Assembly (NCBI RefSeq): GCF_008728635.1 | Contig: NZ_CP044285.1 | Coordinates: 682,001 to 746,000 of the forward strand | DNA from: Hymenobacter baengnokdamensis | Lineage (GTDB): Bacteria; Bacteroidota; Bacteroidia; Cytophagales; Hymenobacteraceae | DNA: 64,000 nucleotides | Direction of reading: 5' to 3' | Shown: piece by piece, positions 36,034 to 43,869 of the stretch | Layout: each line of letters begins with the position of its first letter | Numbering within the stretch: position 1 is the first letter of the stretch | Position numbers and translations under genes: made by a program | The notes under the pieces: model-generated | What the model was told of the DNA's origin: nothing | Database searches by the model: none | The model's input: the letters and a program-made list of their open reading frames with translations, nothing else

Positions 36034-37578
36034 CTACGCCGTCAGCGCCCGCAGGGCCGGGCCGATAAAGCGCACCAAATCACCGGCCACCAGCCCGGCC
36101 TCACCGGTTTCGAGGGCGGCGAGGTCGCCGGCGTGGCCGTGGGCCAGCACGGCAAGGCGGGCGGCGCGCAGCGGGTCGAGGCGCTGGTCGGCGCGCAGCG
36201 CCAGGACCAGGCCGGTAAGCACGTCGCCGCTGCCGCCGGTGCCCATGCCGGGGTTGCCGGTGCTGTTGAAATACACCTGGCCATCGGGCGCAGCCACGGC
36301 AGTATAAGCGCCTTTCAGGACGACTACGCACTTGTGCTGCTGCGCAAACTGGCGCAGTAAATCGAGGCGATGGTAGTCGTCGCGGGCCTTTTCGGTGAGG
36401 CGCGTAAACTCGCCGATGTGGGGCGTGAGCACCGTATTTTCGGGCAGCAGGTCGAGCAGCTCGCGGTGCTGGCCCAGCAGGTTGAGCGCATCGGCATCGA
36501 TGACGAGCGGCACCTTCGCTTCGCGCAGCAGCTTTTCGAGCACGGCGCGGCTGGCTTCGTCCTGCCCCAGGCCGGGGCCAATGCCAATGGCCTGATACGC
36601 TTGCAAATCGGGCAACTCACTGATGAAGTCGGCCTCAGCGTCGGGCAGGCACATGGCCTCGGGCCGCGTCGTCTGGATAATATCGTAGCCGCAGCCCGGC
36701 ACCGCCACCGTAAGCAGGCCTACGCCGCCGCGCAGGCAGGCGCCGCTGCTCAGCACGGCCGCGCCCATCTTGCCCCGGCTGCCCGCCAGCAGCAGCGCGT
36801 GGCCGAAGGTATTTTTATAGGCAAATTTGCTGCGCCTGGGCAGGGTCACGTCGGGCGTAAGCGCGGCCAGAGCCGCATCGAAACCCAACGTGCCCGGCAT
36901 GCGCGTAAGCTGCCAGGGCGTTTCAGCCTGTTCGACAAAATATTCACTAAGTTGAATATTAACTACGTGCCACTCGCCCACGTACCCGGCATTTTGCGGC
37001 AGCAGAAAAGCCAGCTTGGGCAGGCCGAAGCTGATGGTGTGGGTGGCCCGCACAATGGGGGCGCTGGCATCGGGCTGGGGCGCATCGGCGAGCAGGCCGC
37101 TGGGCAAATCCACGGCTATCACGCGGGCGTGGCTGTCGTTGAGGCGACGCACTACGGCGGCAGCCAGCCCATCGAGCGGACGGCTGAGGCCGGTGCCAAA
37201 TAGCGCATCAATTACCAGCGCGCCCGGTTGAATAGCGGGCAGATTATCAGCGCTTAGCTCGGTTATCGGGATGACTTTGGGCAGTACGTGATGGTTGTAC
37301 TGATAGTCATCGGAGTATTTCTCAGCCGGCAGCAGGCCCAGGCGCACGGCGTAGCCGGCCATAAATAGCAGGCGGGCCAGGGCCAGGCCGTCGCCGCCGT
37401 TGTTGCCGGGGCCGCACAGCAGCCATATTTCGCCGGCCTCGCGGGGACTGTAGTGGCGGCGCAGCCAGTCGCCCAGAGCCGTGGCGGCCCGCTCCATGAG
37501 CGCAGTCGAAGTGGTGCGCTGCTCGGCGATGGTGGCCTGGTCGAGGGCGCGGATTTGGGCGGCGGAAAGAAGTTTCAT
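36034..37578 (-). CDS. nnrD: Bifunctional NAD(P)H-hydrate epimerase / ADP-dependent dehydratase
   Basis: A 514-residue fusion repairing hydrated NAD(P)H. The N-terminal YjeF_N domain (1-215) is the epimerase: LLCGPGNNGGDGLALARLL, ALFGTGLSRPLDG and VIAVDLPSGL. The C-terminal domain (about 235-510) is the ribokinase-like dehydratase: HALLLAGSRGKMGAAVLSSGA, GIGPGLGQDEA, LTPHIGEF, VVLKGAYTAVA and the catalytic NPGMGTGGSGDVLTGLV. Length matches E. coli YjeF/NnrD-E fusions. It complements the NAD-synthesis genes elsewhere in the window. Confidence 0.95.
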   Translation of the reverse strand: MKLLSAAQIRALDQATIAEQRTTSTALMERAATALGDWLRRHYSPREAGEIWLLCGPGNNGGDGLALARLLFMAGYAVRLGLLPAEKYSDDYQYNHHVLPKVIPITELSADNLPAIQPGALVIDALFGTGLSRPLDGLAAAVVRRLNDSHARVIAVDLPSGLLADAPQPDASAPIVRATHTISFGLPKLAFLLPQNAGYVGEWHVVNIQLSEYFVEQAETPWQLTRMPGTLGFDAALAALTPDVTLPRRSKFAYKNTFGHALLLAGSRGKMGAAVLSSGACLRGGVGLLTVAVPGCGYDIIQTTRPEAMCLPDAEADFISELPDLQAYQAIGIGPGLGQDEASRAVLEKLLREAKVPLVIDADALNLLGQHRELLDLLPENTVLTPHIGEFTRLTEKARDDYHRLDLLRQFAQQHKCVVVLKGAYTAVAAPDGQVYFNSTGNPGMGTGGSGDVLTGLVLALRADQRLDPLRAARLAVLAHGHAGDLAALETGEAGLVAGDLVRFIGPALRALTA

Positions 37579-37623
37579 AGTCGGTATCTAACGCGAAAAA
37601 TGGCTGGCGAGCTACTTTTAGCC

Positions 37624-38163
37624 ATGCAAAGAAAAACTCACTTCTTTATCGTGCCCGGACTGGGCAGCTCGGGGCCCGAACATTGGCAAAGCTATTTTGA
37701 GCGGCAAAACCCGGATTTCACCCGCATTCAGCAGCGCGAATGGGATGCGCCGGACAAAGACGACTGGGTTGCTACCCTCGAACAGGCACTGGCCGGCGAA
37801 GACCTAAGCCAGGTAGTGCTCATTGCCCACAGCCTGGGCTGCGTGACGGTGGCGCACTGGGCCAACACCTATGGCCACCGTATAAAAGGCGCGCTGCTGG
37901 TGGCGCCCGCCGACGTAGATACGTCGTCTTTCGCCGTCTTTCCCACCACCGGCTTCGGGCCCATGCCGCTGCAACGCCTGCCTTTTCCAAGTAAAGTAGT
38001 CGCCAGCACCACCGATGAGTGGGTAAGCGTGGCACGGGCCCGGCAGTTTGCCGAGGCCTGGGGCAGCGAGCTGATATTACTCGAAGCCGCCGGCCACCTC
38101 AACGCGGCCAGCGGCCACGGCAACTGGCCGGCGGGGCTGGAACTGCTGCGCGGGTGGGCCTAG
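37624..38163 (+). CDS. RBBP9/YdeN-type serine hydrolase
   Basis: A 179-residue alpha/beta hydrolase of the RBBP9/YdeN family. Oxyanion region [20 protein letters not shown]; nucleophile Ser in [14 protein letters not shown]; acid Asp in [10 protein letters not shown]; catalytic His in [18 protein letters not shown]. Family members are small soluble hydrolases whose physiological substrate is mostly unknown. Start ATG at 37624 lies 45 bp from the divergent NnrD gene; an in-frame ATG at 37600 is possible. Confidence 0.88.
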   Translation: MQRKTHFFIVPGLGSSGPEHWQSYFERQNPDFTRIQQREWDAPDKDDWVATLEQALAGEDLSQVVLIAHSLGCVTVAHWANTYGHRIKGALLVAPADVDTSSFAVFPTTGFGPMPLQRLPFPSKVVASTTDEWVSVARARQFAEAWGSELILLEAAGHLNAASGHGNWPAGLELLRGWA

Positions 38164-38239
38164 CCGCCCCAACCCCGCCGCTTTGAACCCTGGGCGTCGT
38201 CAGACGTTTTACTTGCACAACTCCCTATTATTTTTTCTT

Positions 38240-38701
38240 ATGCAAACCTGGAACGACGTTATCCGGCTGGCCAACCACGGGGCCCCGACCCCGCCCCGCC
38301 GCGTCGAAAAAACACCCGCTGAGTGGAAAGCTCAGCTCACGCCCGAGCAGTACCACGTGACGCGTGAGCACGGCACTGAGCGCGCCTTCACCGGCGAGTA
38401 TTGCGAGGCCCACGAAGCCGGCCTGTATGCCTGCGTGTGCTGCGGCACCCCGCTCTACGACTCGCGTACCAAGTTTGAGAGCGGCACCGGCTGGCCCAGC
38501 TTTACGCAGCCCGTCGACGAGGCTGCCATCCGGTACAAGAAAGACACCAGCTATGGCATGACCCGCGTGGAAGTTCTTTGTAACGTGTGCGATGCGCATC
38601 AGGGCCACGTGTTTCCCGATGGGCCGCCGCCCGGCGGCCTGCGCCTGTGCATCAACTCGGCCAGCATCCGGTTGGTGACGACTAAGGAGCCGGCGGCGTA
38701 G
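38240..38701 (+). CDS. msrB: Peptide methionine-(R)-S-oxide reductase
   Basis: A 153-residue enzyme reducing Met-R-sulfoxide in proteins, with thioredoxin as reductant. Zinc-site CxxC pairs [13 protein letters not shown] and [16 protein letters not shown] are intact; the catalytic Cys lies in [12 protein letters not shown], and [13 protein letters not shown] is the substrate region. It is thus the zinc-containing MsrB form. No signal peptide is seen. Start is ATG 38240 (MQTWNDVI); upstream residues are not conserved. It is followed by a long inverted repeat. Confidence 0.95.
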   Translation: MQTWNDVIRLANHGAPTPPRRVEKTPAEWKAQLTPEQYHVTREHGTERAFTGEYCEAHEAGLYACVCCGTPLYDSRTKFESGTGWPSFTQPVDEAAIRYKKDTSYGMTRVEVLCNVCDAHQGHVFPDGPPPGGLRLCINSASIRLVTTKEPAA

Positions 38702-38722
38702 GCTCACACCGCCGACTTCTAG

Positions 38723-38828
38723 AAAGAACGTCATGCTGAGCTTGTCGAAGCATCTCTACCGCTTCGTCGGATGAGTAATCCTGGTGGCGCAGTAGAGATG
38801 CTTCGACAAGCTCAGCATGACGTTCTTT
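38723..38828 (+). terminator. 37-bp-arm inverted repeat after msrB (dispersed repeat)
   Basis: Arms 38723-38759 and 38792-38828 are exact reverse complements around a 32-nt loop, ending in a T-run. The outer part AAAGAACGTCATGC is shared with the ppa terminator and a single copy at 48698. Confidence 0.75.
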
Positions 38829-38877
38829 TTTATCTTTAAACATTCTCTATTACCGCTCTACCCCAACCCACCCCGCC

Positions 38878-39771
38878 ATGTCGCTCTTATTCACCGATTT
38901 TGCTTCCTGGCAGGCGCACTGCGCCGCTACCGGCGAGCCGCTCTACCAGCCCGTACTGGCTTATGAGATTGAGCAAAAAGGGGCGACAGAGGAAGCCATC
39001 TGGCCTACCCTGCAACGGGCCTACGACGTGATGCGCGATGCCGTGCACGAGGGCCAGACTGGCAACATGACCTCGCGGTCGGGCATGATAAACAACGGCG
39101 CCAAGAAGATTGCCGCCTCGCCCGTCACGGTACTTTCGCCCGAGTTCAAGCAACTGATAATAAGCGCCCTGGGAGCCAAGGAGGTGAACTCGTGCATGGG
39201 CCGCGTGGTGGCCGCGCCCACGGCCGGCGCGTCGGGCATCTTGCCGGGCGTGCTCACCACCATTCAGCGCATTCATCAGCTCGACGACCGTAAAATCCTG
39301 GAAGGGCTGCTGGTAGCGGCCGGCATTGCGCTCATTATCGAGCAGAATGCCTCACTGGCTGGCGCGGTGGGCGGCTGCCAGGCCGAAACCGGCTCGGCCG
39401 CTGCCATGGGCGCAGGGGCCATTGTGTACTGCCTCGGCGGCACGGTGGAAGAGACCTTTGCAGCCGTAGCCATTACTATTCAGTGCATGCTCGGGCTGGT
39501 GTGCGACCCCGTGGCGGGCCTCGTGGAAGTACCCTGCGTGGTGCGCAACGCCTCGGCGGCGGCTATCGCGTTTTCGTCGGCCCAGATAGCCATCGCGGGC
39601 GTCGACCCGGTTATTCCGGTCGACCAGTGCGTGGCCGCCCTCGGCGAGGTGGGCCAGAGCATGGAAACCCGCTACAAGGAAACGGCCCTCGGCGGCCTGG
39701 CCAACACCCGGCGCGGCCGCGAAATCGAGAAAATGGTGCTGGTGCAGGATGTTAAACTCGTCGCGAAGTAA
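38878..39771 (+). CDS. sdaAA: L-serine dehydratase, Fe-S dependent, alpha chain (3' end rewritten by an IS)
   Basis: A 297-residue chain that deaminates L-serine to pyruvate with an oxygen-labile [4Fe-4S] cluster. Cluster cysteines and substrate region: NSCMGRVVAAPTAGASGILPG, GGCQAETGSAAAMGAGAIVY, and GLVCDPVAGLVEVPCVVRNASA. Only the alpha-type domain is present; the beta (ACT-like) chain is not in the window. The last five codons (KLVAK) and the stop codon are supplied almost entirely by the left end of the IS630 element. Joining the flanks without the IS gives the in-frame ending NILPDE and TAA at 40868. The tail lies after the conserved GGLANTRRGREIEKM, so activity is probably kept. Confidence 0.92.
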   Translation: MSLLFTDFASWQAHCAATGEPLYQPVLAYEIEQKGATEEAIWPTLQRAYDVMRDAVHEGQTGNMTSRSGMINNGAKKIAASPVTVLSPEFKQLIISALGAKEVNSCMGRVVAAPTAGASGILPGVLTTIQRIHQLDDRKILEGLLVAAGIALIIEQNASLAGAVGGCQAETGSAAAMGAGAIVYCLGGTVEETFAAVAITIQCMLGLVCDPVAGLVEVPCVVRNASAAAIAFSSAQIAIAGVDPVIPVDQCVAALGEVGQSMETRYKETALGGLANTRRGREIEKMVLVQDVKLVAK

Positions 39772-40848
39772 AAAGCGAAAGCCGTTGATTAAACTTGCGG
39801 CATGCAGGTTTCCCTCACCGACCCGGAGCGCCAACGGTTGCGTGCGTTGCAAAAGCAACGGCGCGATGACGAGGGCTACGTAAAAGTGACGGTGGTGCTG
39901 TTGCTGGACAAGGGGCGCTCGGCGGGAAGCATTGCCGACGATTTGGGGCTGGATGATGGCACGGTGTACCGCTACGCCGAGGCCTTTGCCCGGTTGGGCT
40001 TGGAGAAGTACCTGGCCCACGAGCAGCGCGGCTACTGGGGGCTGCTGACCAGCACCCAACTCGCCGGCTTGTGCCAGGAGCTGCGCCGGACCCTGTACAC
40101 CGACTGCCGCCCGTTGCAGGCCTGGCTGACACAGGCCACCGGCGTGCGCTACTCGGTTTCGGGCCTGACGGACCTGCTACACCGGTTGGGCTTTGTGTAC
40201 AAGCTCACCACGCCCATGCCTTGCGAAGCGGACGCCGACGCGCAGGCCGCTTTTCTGGCCAACCGGTTGCAGCCCCTGCTGGAACGGGCTGCGGCCGGCG
40301 ACGCCGTGGTGTATTTTGCCGACGCGGCCCACCCCACCCACAACACCCGCTGCACCCGGGCCTGGACCGAAAAAGGCGCACAGCGGCCCCTGCCTACGGT
40401 CAGCGGACGCGAACGGGTGAATCTGAACGCGGCCCTCAACGCGCACTGCCCTACGCAGGTGTACGTGCACGAAACGGCCTGCGTCAACGCCCAGAGCACA
40501 AAAGCCTTATACGAACAGCTGCTGGCCGCCCATCCCAGCCAACCGATTTACGTGGTCTGCGACAACGCCCGCTACTACAAAAACCAGGAACTGACCCAGT
40601 GGCTGGCCGATAAGCCCCTGGTGCAGGTCTTTCTGCCGCCCTATTCGCCCAACCTGAACCTGATTGAGCGCCTGTGGAAGTTCCTGCGCCAGAAAATCAT
40701 CAACGCCACCTTTTACCGCACCAAGGGCCACTTCCGACAAGCCGTGCTCGGCTTCTTCTCCCGACTCAACGAGTTCGGCCAAGAACTCGCGTCCTTACTT
40801 ACCCTCAACTTTCACCTCCTGGATTCGCAACCCACTTCGTGACGGGTA
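39755..40848 (+). mobile_element. IS630-family insertion sequence
   Basis: A 1094-bp element bounded by 15-bp imperfect terminal inverted repeats, AACTCGTCGCGAAGT (39755-39769) and the complement of ACTTCGTGACGGGTA (40834-40848), 12 of 15 matching. Both ends abut TA dinucleotides (39753-39754 and 40849-40850), the target duplication expected of IS630/Tc1-mariner elements. The reading frame of sdaAA is restored when the element and one TA are removed, which confirms the ends independently. Confidence 0.85.
39802..40842 (+). CDS. IS630-family transposase
   Basis: A 346-residue, apparently intact transposase. The N-terminal helix-turn-helix region includes GRSAGSIADDLGLDDGTVYRY; a second HTH-like part covers the winged region near GVRYSVSGLTDLLHRLGF. 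The DDE catalytic residues are D174 (VVYFADAAHPTH), D254 (VVCDNARYYKN) and E289 (PPYSPNLNLIERLWKFL), with 34 residues between the last two. It is a single ORF with no frameshift. Its TGA stop overlaps the right terminal repeat. The gene is in the same direction as sdaAA and could be read from the same promoter. Confidence 0.95.
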   Translation: MQVSLTDPERQRLRALQKQRRDDEGYVKVTVVLLLDKGRSAGSIADDLGLDDGTVYRYAEAFARLGLEKYLAHEQRGYWGLLTSTQLAGLCQELRRTLYTDCRPLQAWLTQATGVRYSVSGLTDLLHRLGFVYKLTTPMPCEADADAQAAFLANRLQPLLERAAAGDAVVYFADAAHPTHNTRCTRAWTEKGAQRPLPTVSGRERVNLNAALNAHCPTQVYVHETACVNAQSTKALYEQLLAAHPSQPIYVVCDNARYYKNQELTQWLADKPLVQVFLPPYSPNLNLIERLWKFLRQKIINATFYRTKGHFRQAVLGFFSRLNEFGQELASLLTLNFHLLDSQPTS

Positions 40849-40874
40849 TAACATCCTGCCCGACGAGTAAGCCC

Positions 40875-41939
40875 TTAATGCAGCGAGCCCATTGCCGGCG
40901 CCAGCAGCAGCTGACTTAAAAACTCAATGGAGGGCGCGTAGCGCATCCGCAGCGCCTGGTAGTGCTGCCAGGCGGCTTCTTCATCGGGGCGCACGGGCAG
41001 GCCGCCTTCGCGCAGCTCCTGCCAGACCTTGGCAAAGGCTTCGCGGCCGGGGTTGGCGGCGGCCACTTCTTCGGGCGTGCGCAGCTCGGTGGGCTGCGTT
41101 TCAGCTTTCTTATCGAAAAAGCGCTGCACCCGGTTTACGGCCAGGCAGCCGGCCGTAAACGTCAGCTCGACCTGCCGCGAGCGGGGCACGTCGAGCGCCG
41201 AAAACAGCAAGTTGGCCGTGTCGAGCACGAGCCCGGCCGCCGTGACCCAGGACCGGCCAGCCTGCGGCGAGCGAAAGAAAGCGAGTACCGGCAGCGAGGT
41301 ATGGCTTTCGTCAATTTCAACCAGCCAGTGCTCCCAGGCCAGCCATTGCGCGTCGTCGTTGGCGAAGTTGCCATCGTGGCCGAGCCACTTGAGCAGGCCG
41401 CTGGCTACGGGGGGCATACCGGCCCGCAGCTCTATCTGGGCCACTACCACTTCGCGGCGCGAAAAGGCCTGGTAAATAGTGGGCAAATACGATATTAGCA
41501 GCGTAAGCAGCAGCAAGCCCAGCGTGGCTTCGGAGTAGCTGAATATGTTGAGGGCCAGGCCCTGTACCGGCGTCGTACCCAGCGTGAGCAAGGAGCTGCC
41601 ACTCAGCTCATAGCTCTTGGTAATGCTTTCGACGCCCAGCGCCCAGAAGATGGCCGTGAACCCCGCTCCCACCAGCGCCAGCCAGCCAATGGGCAATGCT
41701 ACCAGCGCTACCGGCGCGTAGTGGGCCAGAATGCGGTCGCGGTGGGCAAAAGTGCTGGTATGCCGCGCCGCGAAGTCGAACAGCGCCCGCACCCCCCCAA
41801 ACACGAAGGCGTTGAGCCGCACCGACTCGTTGCGTGGCAATATGAAGGAGCGAATGGCCCCCGATACGGTAATAATAACGACCCAGCCCCCGGCCAGTCC
41901 CACCAGCAGGTGGCTAATAAACTTTACAGCAAACGGCAT
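40875..41939 (-). CDS. Uncharacterised ion-channel-like membrane protein
   Basis: A 354-residue protein with hydrophobic segments at about 8-28, 75-97 and 130-155. Between the last two is SGSSLLTLGTTPVQGLALN, reminiscent of a pore loop in two-TM potassium channels (SLLTLGT), though it lacks the GYG selectivity filter. A soluble C-terminal half of about 190 residues follows (SRREVVVAQIELRAG, WEHWLVEIDESHTSLPVLAFFRSPQ). I do not recognise a characterised family. Start ATG at 41939 rather than the GTG two codons upstream. Its stop is 27 bp from the IS630 end, so the IS separates it from sdaAA. Confidence 0.72.
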   Translation of the reverse strand: MPFAVKFISHLLVGLAGGWVVIITVSGAIRSFILPRNESVRLNAFVFGGVRALFDFAARHTSTFAHRDRILAHYAPVALVALPIGWLALVGAGFTAIFWALGVESITKSYELSGSSLLTLGTTPVQGLALNIFSYSEATLGLLLLTLLISYLPTIYQAFSRREVVVAQIELRAGMPPVASGLLKWLGHDGNFANDDAQWLAWEHWLVEIDESHTSLPVLAFFRSPQAGRSWVTAAGLVLDTANLLFSALDVPRSRQVELTFTAGCLAVNRVQRFFDKKAETQPTELRTPEEVAAANPGREAFAKVWQELREGGLPVRPDEEAAWQHYQALRMRYAPSIEFLSQLLLAPAMGSLH

Positions 41940-42010
41940 AAGCACCTGTACGGACAGAAGCGTTTACTGGCTGCCAGCGCGTAGTGCCGGCGCAAGCAAG
42001 CTGGCCGTCT

Positions 42011-43381
42011 CTATGATTTGGCCAGCCACAGCTGCCGAAACGACTTGTCGGCTACGTGCAGACTTTCGCGGCGCTTGCGCCAGCCGGCCTGGTCGAGCAG
42101 GTAGCCAAGACTAAAGTCCTTGAGGCGGCCGGGCAGCACATCGAGCGCCCAACGGTGGCACATGCTCCAGCGCCAGAGGCCGATGGCCAGCTTTTCCACG
42201 GGCGCGTTATGGCCTTCGGCCACGCTTTGCTGGCGATTGAGCAGCAATAAGTTATGCAGGTTAATGCGTACTGGGCACACGCTGGTGCACGCCCCGCACA
42301 GGCTGCTGGCAAAGCTCAGGTGCTGGTGCTCTTTCAGGCCCGACAAGTGCGGACTGATAACCGAGCCGATAGGCCCCGAATACGTGGTTTCGTAGGTGTG
42401 GCCGCCAATATTTTTGTACACCGGGCACACGTTGAGGCAGGCCCCGCAGCGAATACAGCGCAGGGCCTCGCGGCGGTCGGGCCGGGCCAGCAGGTTGGTG
42501 CGGCCGTTGTCGAGCAGAATAACGACCATCTCCTCGGGGCCGTCGGTTTCGCCGGGCTGGCGCGGGCCGAAATACACGGTGTTATACACCGTTACCTGCT
42601 GGCCGGTGCCGCTGGTGCTGAGCAGCGGCCAGAACAAGTCAAGGTCGGTGAGCTGCGGAATCAGCTTTTCGATGCCCACCACCGCGATGTGCAGCCCCGG
42701 AAAAGTAGCCGAGAGCCGGGCATTGCCTTCGTTCTCAGTCACGGCCACGGCCCCCTCCCTGGCAATCAGAAAATTACCGCCCGTAATGCCGACCTCAGCC
42801 GAAGTGTACTTATCGCGCAGCAGGTGGCGCGCCGTGAGCACTAGCTGCTGCGCATCGTCGGTATGCTCGATGCCAAGGTGCTTGACGAAAATATCGGCGA
42901 TGTCGGCCTTGCTCAGGTGCATGGCCGGCGTCACGATGTGGTAGGGGCGCTCGCCGTTTAGCTGCACGATGTACTCGCCCAGGTCAGTTTCGACCGATTC
43001 CACGCCCCGGCTCTGCAAATATTTATTGACGTGGATTTCCTCGGTGGTCATGCTCTTGGCCTTCACCACGGTGCGGGCGTTGCGGGCTTCCGTGAGGCGG
43101 CCGATTTCGGCCAGGGCTTCTTGGGCGTCGTTGGCCCACACTACCCGCCCACCGCGCGCGGTGAAGTTTTGCTCAAACTCCAGCAGGTATTCGTCAAGCC
43201 TTTCTAATATATTATGTTTTATATATGACGCGCGGGCGCGGGCCAGCTCGTGGTCGGCGTAATGCTGCATGCCGGCGCTCACGGCCGCGTCGTATTTGCC
43301 GATGTTGAATCGGATTTTGCGGCGGTGCTCGAGGTCGAAGGCTTTGCGTTCGGCGTCTTGGAGGAAGGCGGTCAATTTCAT
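42011..43381 (-). CDS. lutB: LutB/YkgF-like iron-sulfur protein of lactate utilisation
   Basis: A 456-residue protein of the LutB/LldF family, which passes electrons from L-lactate oxidation. The N-terminal LUD domain (about 60-295) contains VVKAKSMTTEEIHVN and VGITGGNFLIAREGAVAVTENEGN. Two Fe-S motifs follow: C309, C312, C315, C319 (CIRCGACLNVCPVY) and C362, C365, C369 (CGACTSVCPV). The partners LutA and LutC are not adjacent; in this cluster the gene is instead downstream of the GxxExxY cassette. Its ATG at 43381 coincides with the end of the cassette's inverted repeat. Confidence 0.92.
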   Translation of the reverse strand: MKLTAFLQDAERKAFDLEHRRKIRFNIGKYDAAVSAGMQHYADHELARARASYIKHNILERLDEYLLEFEQNFTARGGRVVWANDAQEALAEIGRLTEARNARTVVKAKSMTTEEIHVNKYLQSRGVESVETDLGEYIVQLNGERPYHIVTPAMHLSKADIADIFVKHLGIEHTDDAQQLVLTARHLLRDKYTSAEVGITGGNFLIAREGAVAVTENEGNARLSATFPGLHIAVVGIEKLIPQLTDLDLFWPLLSTSGTGQQVTVYNTVYFGPRQPGETDGPEEMVVILLDNGRTNLLARPDRREALRCIRCGACLNVCPVYKNIGGHTYETTYSGPIGSVISPHLSGLKEHQHLSFASSLCGACTSVCPVRINLHNLLLLNRQQSVAEGHNAPVEKLAIGLWRWSMCHRWALDVLPGRLKDFSLGYLLDQAGWRKRRESLHVADKSFRQLWLAKS

Positions 43382-43429
43382 ATTTAGCGCGAAGTTTTGC
43401 GAAGTTGAACGCGAAGTCTGGTAAAGCCG
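43381..43429 (+). repeat. Left arm of the 49-bp inverted repeat around the GxxExxY gene
   Basis: Pairs with 43820-43868 at 46 of 49 positions. It begins at the first base of the lutB start codon and contains GCGAAGTCTGGTAAAGCCG, identical in both arms. Confidence 0.85.
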
Positions 43430-43433
43430 GCTC

Positions 43434-43811
43434 TTACAGCTTGTTCACTATGCGGTGAATATGCTCACGGAGCGAAACCACGTTGAAATTGATGAGTAAG
43501 CCCAGCTTACAGCCCGTGAGTCCCAGGTAGTTTTGCAGCTGTTTAAAATGCACCGGGGCCAATGCCTCTACCGACTTTAACTCAATAATGACTTTTTTTT
43601 CAACCAGGATATCCAACCGGTAGCCGATATCCAGCTGTAAGCCATCGTAAACGACTGGCACCCCTACTTCGGTCACCACCAGCAATCCGGCTTTGCGAAG
43701 TTCATGAGCCAAAGCCAGCTTGTACACATTTTCCAGCAAACCCGGCCCCAGCACCGTGCTCACCTTAAACGCTGCCGTGCGAATATGACCATCAATTTCA
43801 TTCTCATGCAT
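43434..43811 (-). CDS. GxxExxY protein, PD-(D/E)xK nuclease-like fold
   Basis: A 125-residue protein of the GxxExxY family. The name motif is GLLENVY (24-30). A PD-(D/E)xK-type core follows: D67 (YRLDILVEKK) and E77-x-K79 (VIIELKSVEAL), then a conserved HFKQLQNYLGLTGCKLGLLINF. All residues expected for metal-dependent nuclease chemistry are present, but activity of this family has not been shown to my knowledge. The gene is enclosed tightly by 49-bp inverted repeats, leaving 4 bp to the stop and 8 bp to the start, and the repeats abut lutB and the M28 peptidase gene, so it looks like a small cassette inserted in a former intergenic gap. Confidence 0.9.
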   Translation of the reverse strand: MHENEIDGHIRTAAFKVSTVLGPGLLENVYKLALAHELRKAGLLVVTEVGVPVVYDGLQLDIGYRLDILVEKKVIIELKSVEALAPVHFKQLQNYLGLTGCKLGLLINFNVVSLREHIHRIVNKL

Positions 43812-43819
43812 AGTAGAAG

Positions 43820-43868
43820 CGGCTTTACCAGACTTCGCGCTCAGCTTCGCGAAACTTCGCGCTAAATA
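43820..43868 (-). repeat. Right arm of the 49-bp inverted repeat around the GxxExxY gene
   Basis: Reverse complement of 43381-43429 with three mismatches. Its outer end is 1 bp from the stop codon of the M28 peptidase (43870). Confidence 0.85.
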
Positions 43869-43869
43869 A

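Noticed and set aside
38723..38828. CRISPR-like repeats from the recurring AGAACGTCATGC sequence
   Set aside because: Copies are kilobases apart, palindromic in pairs, and there are no regularly spaced units or cas genes.
43381..43868. Reading the repeats around the GxxExxY gene as two ordinary terminators
   Set aside because: The arms complement each other across the gene rather than each folding into its own hairpin, and they match at 46 of 49 positions, which plain terminators would not do.
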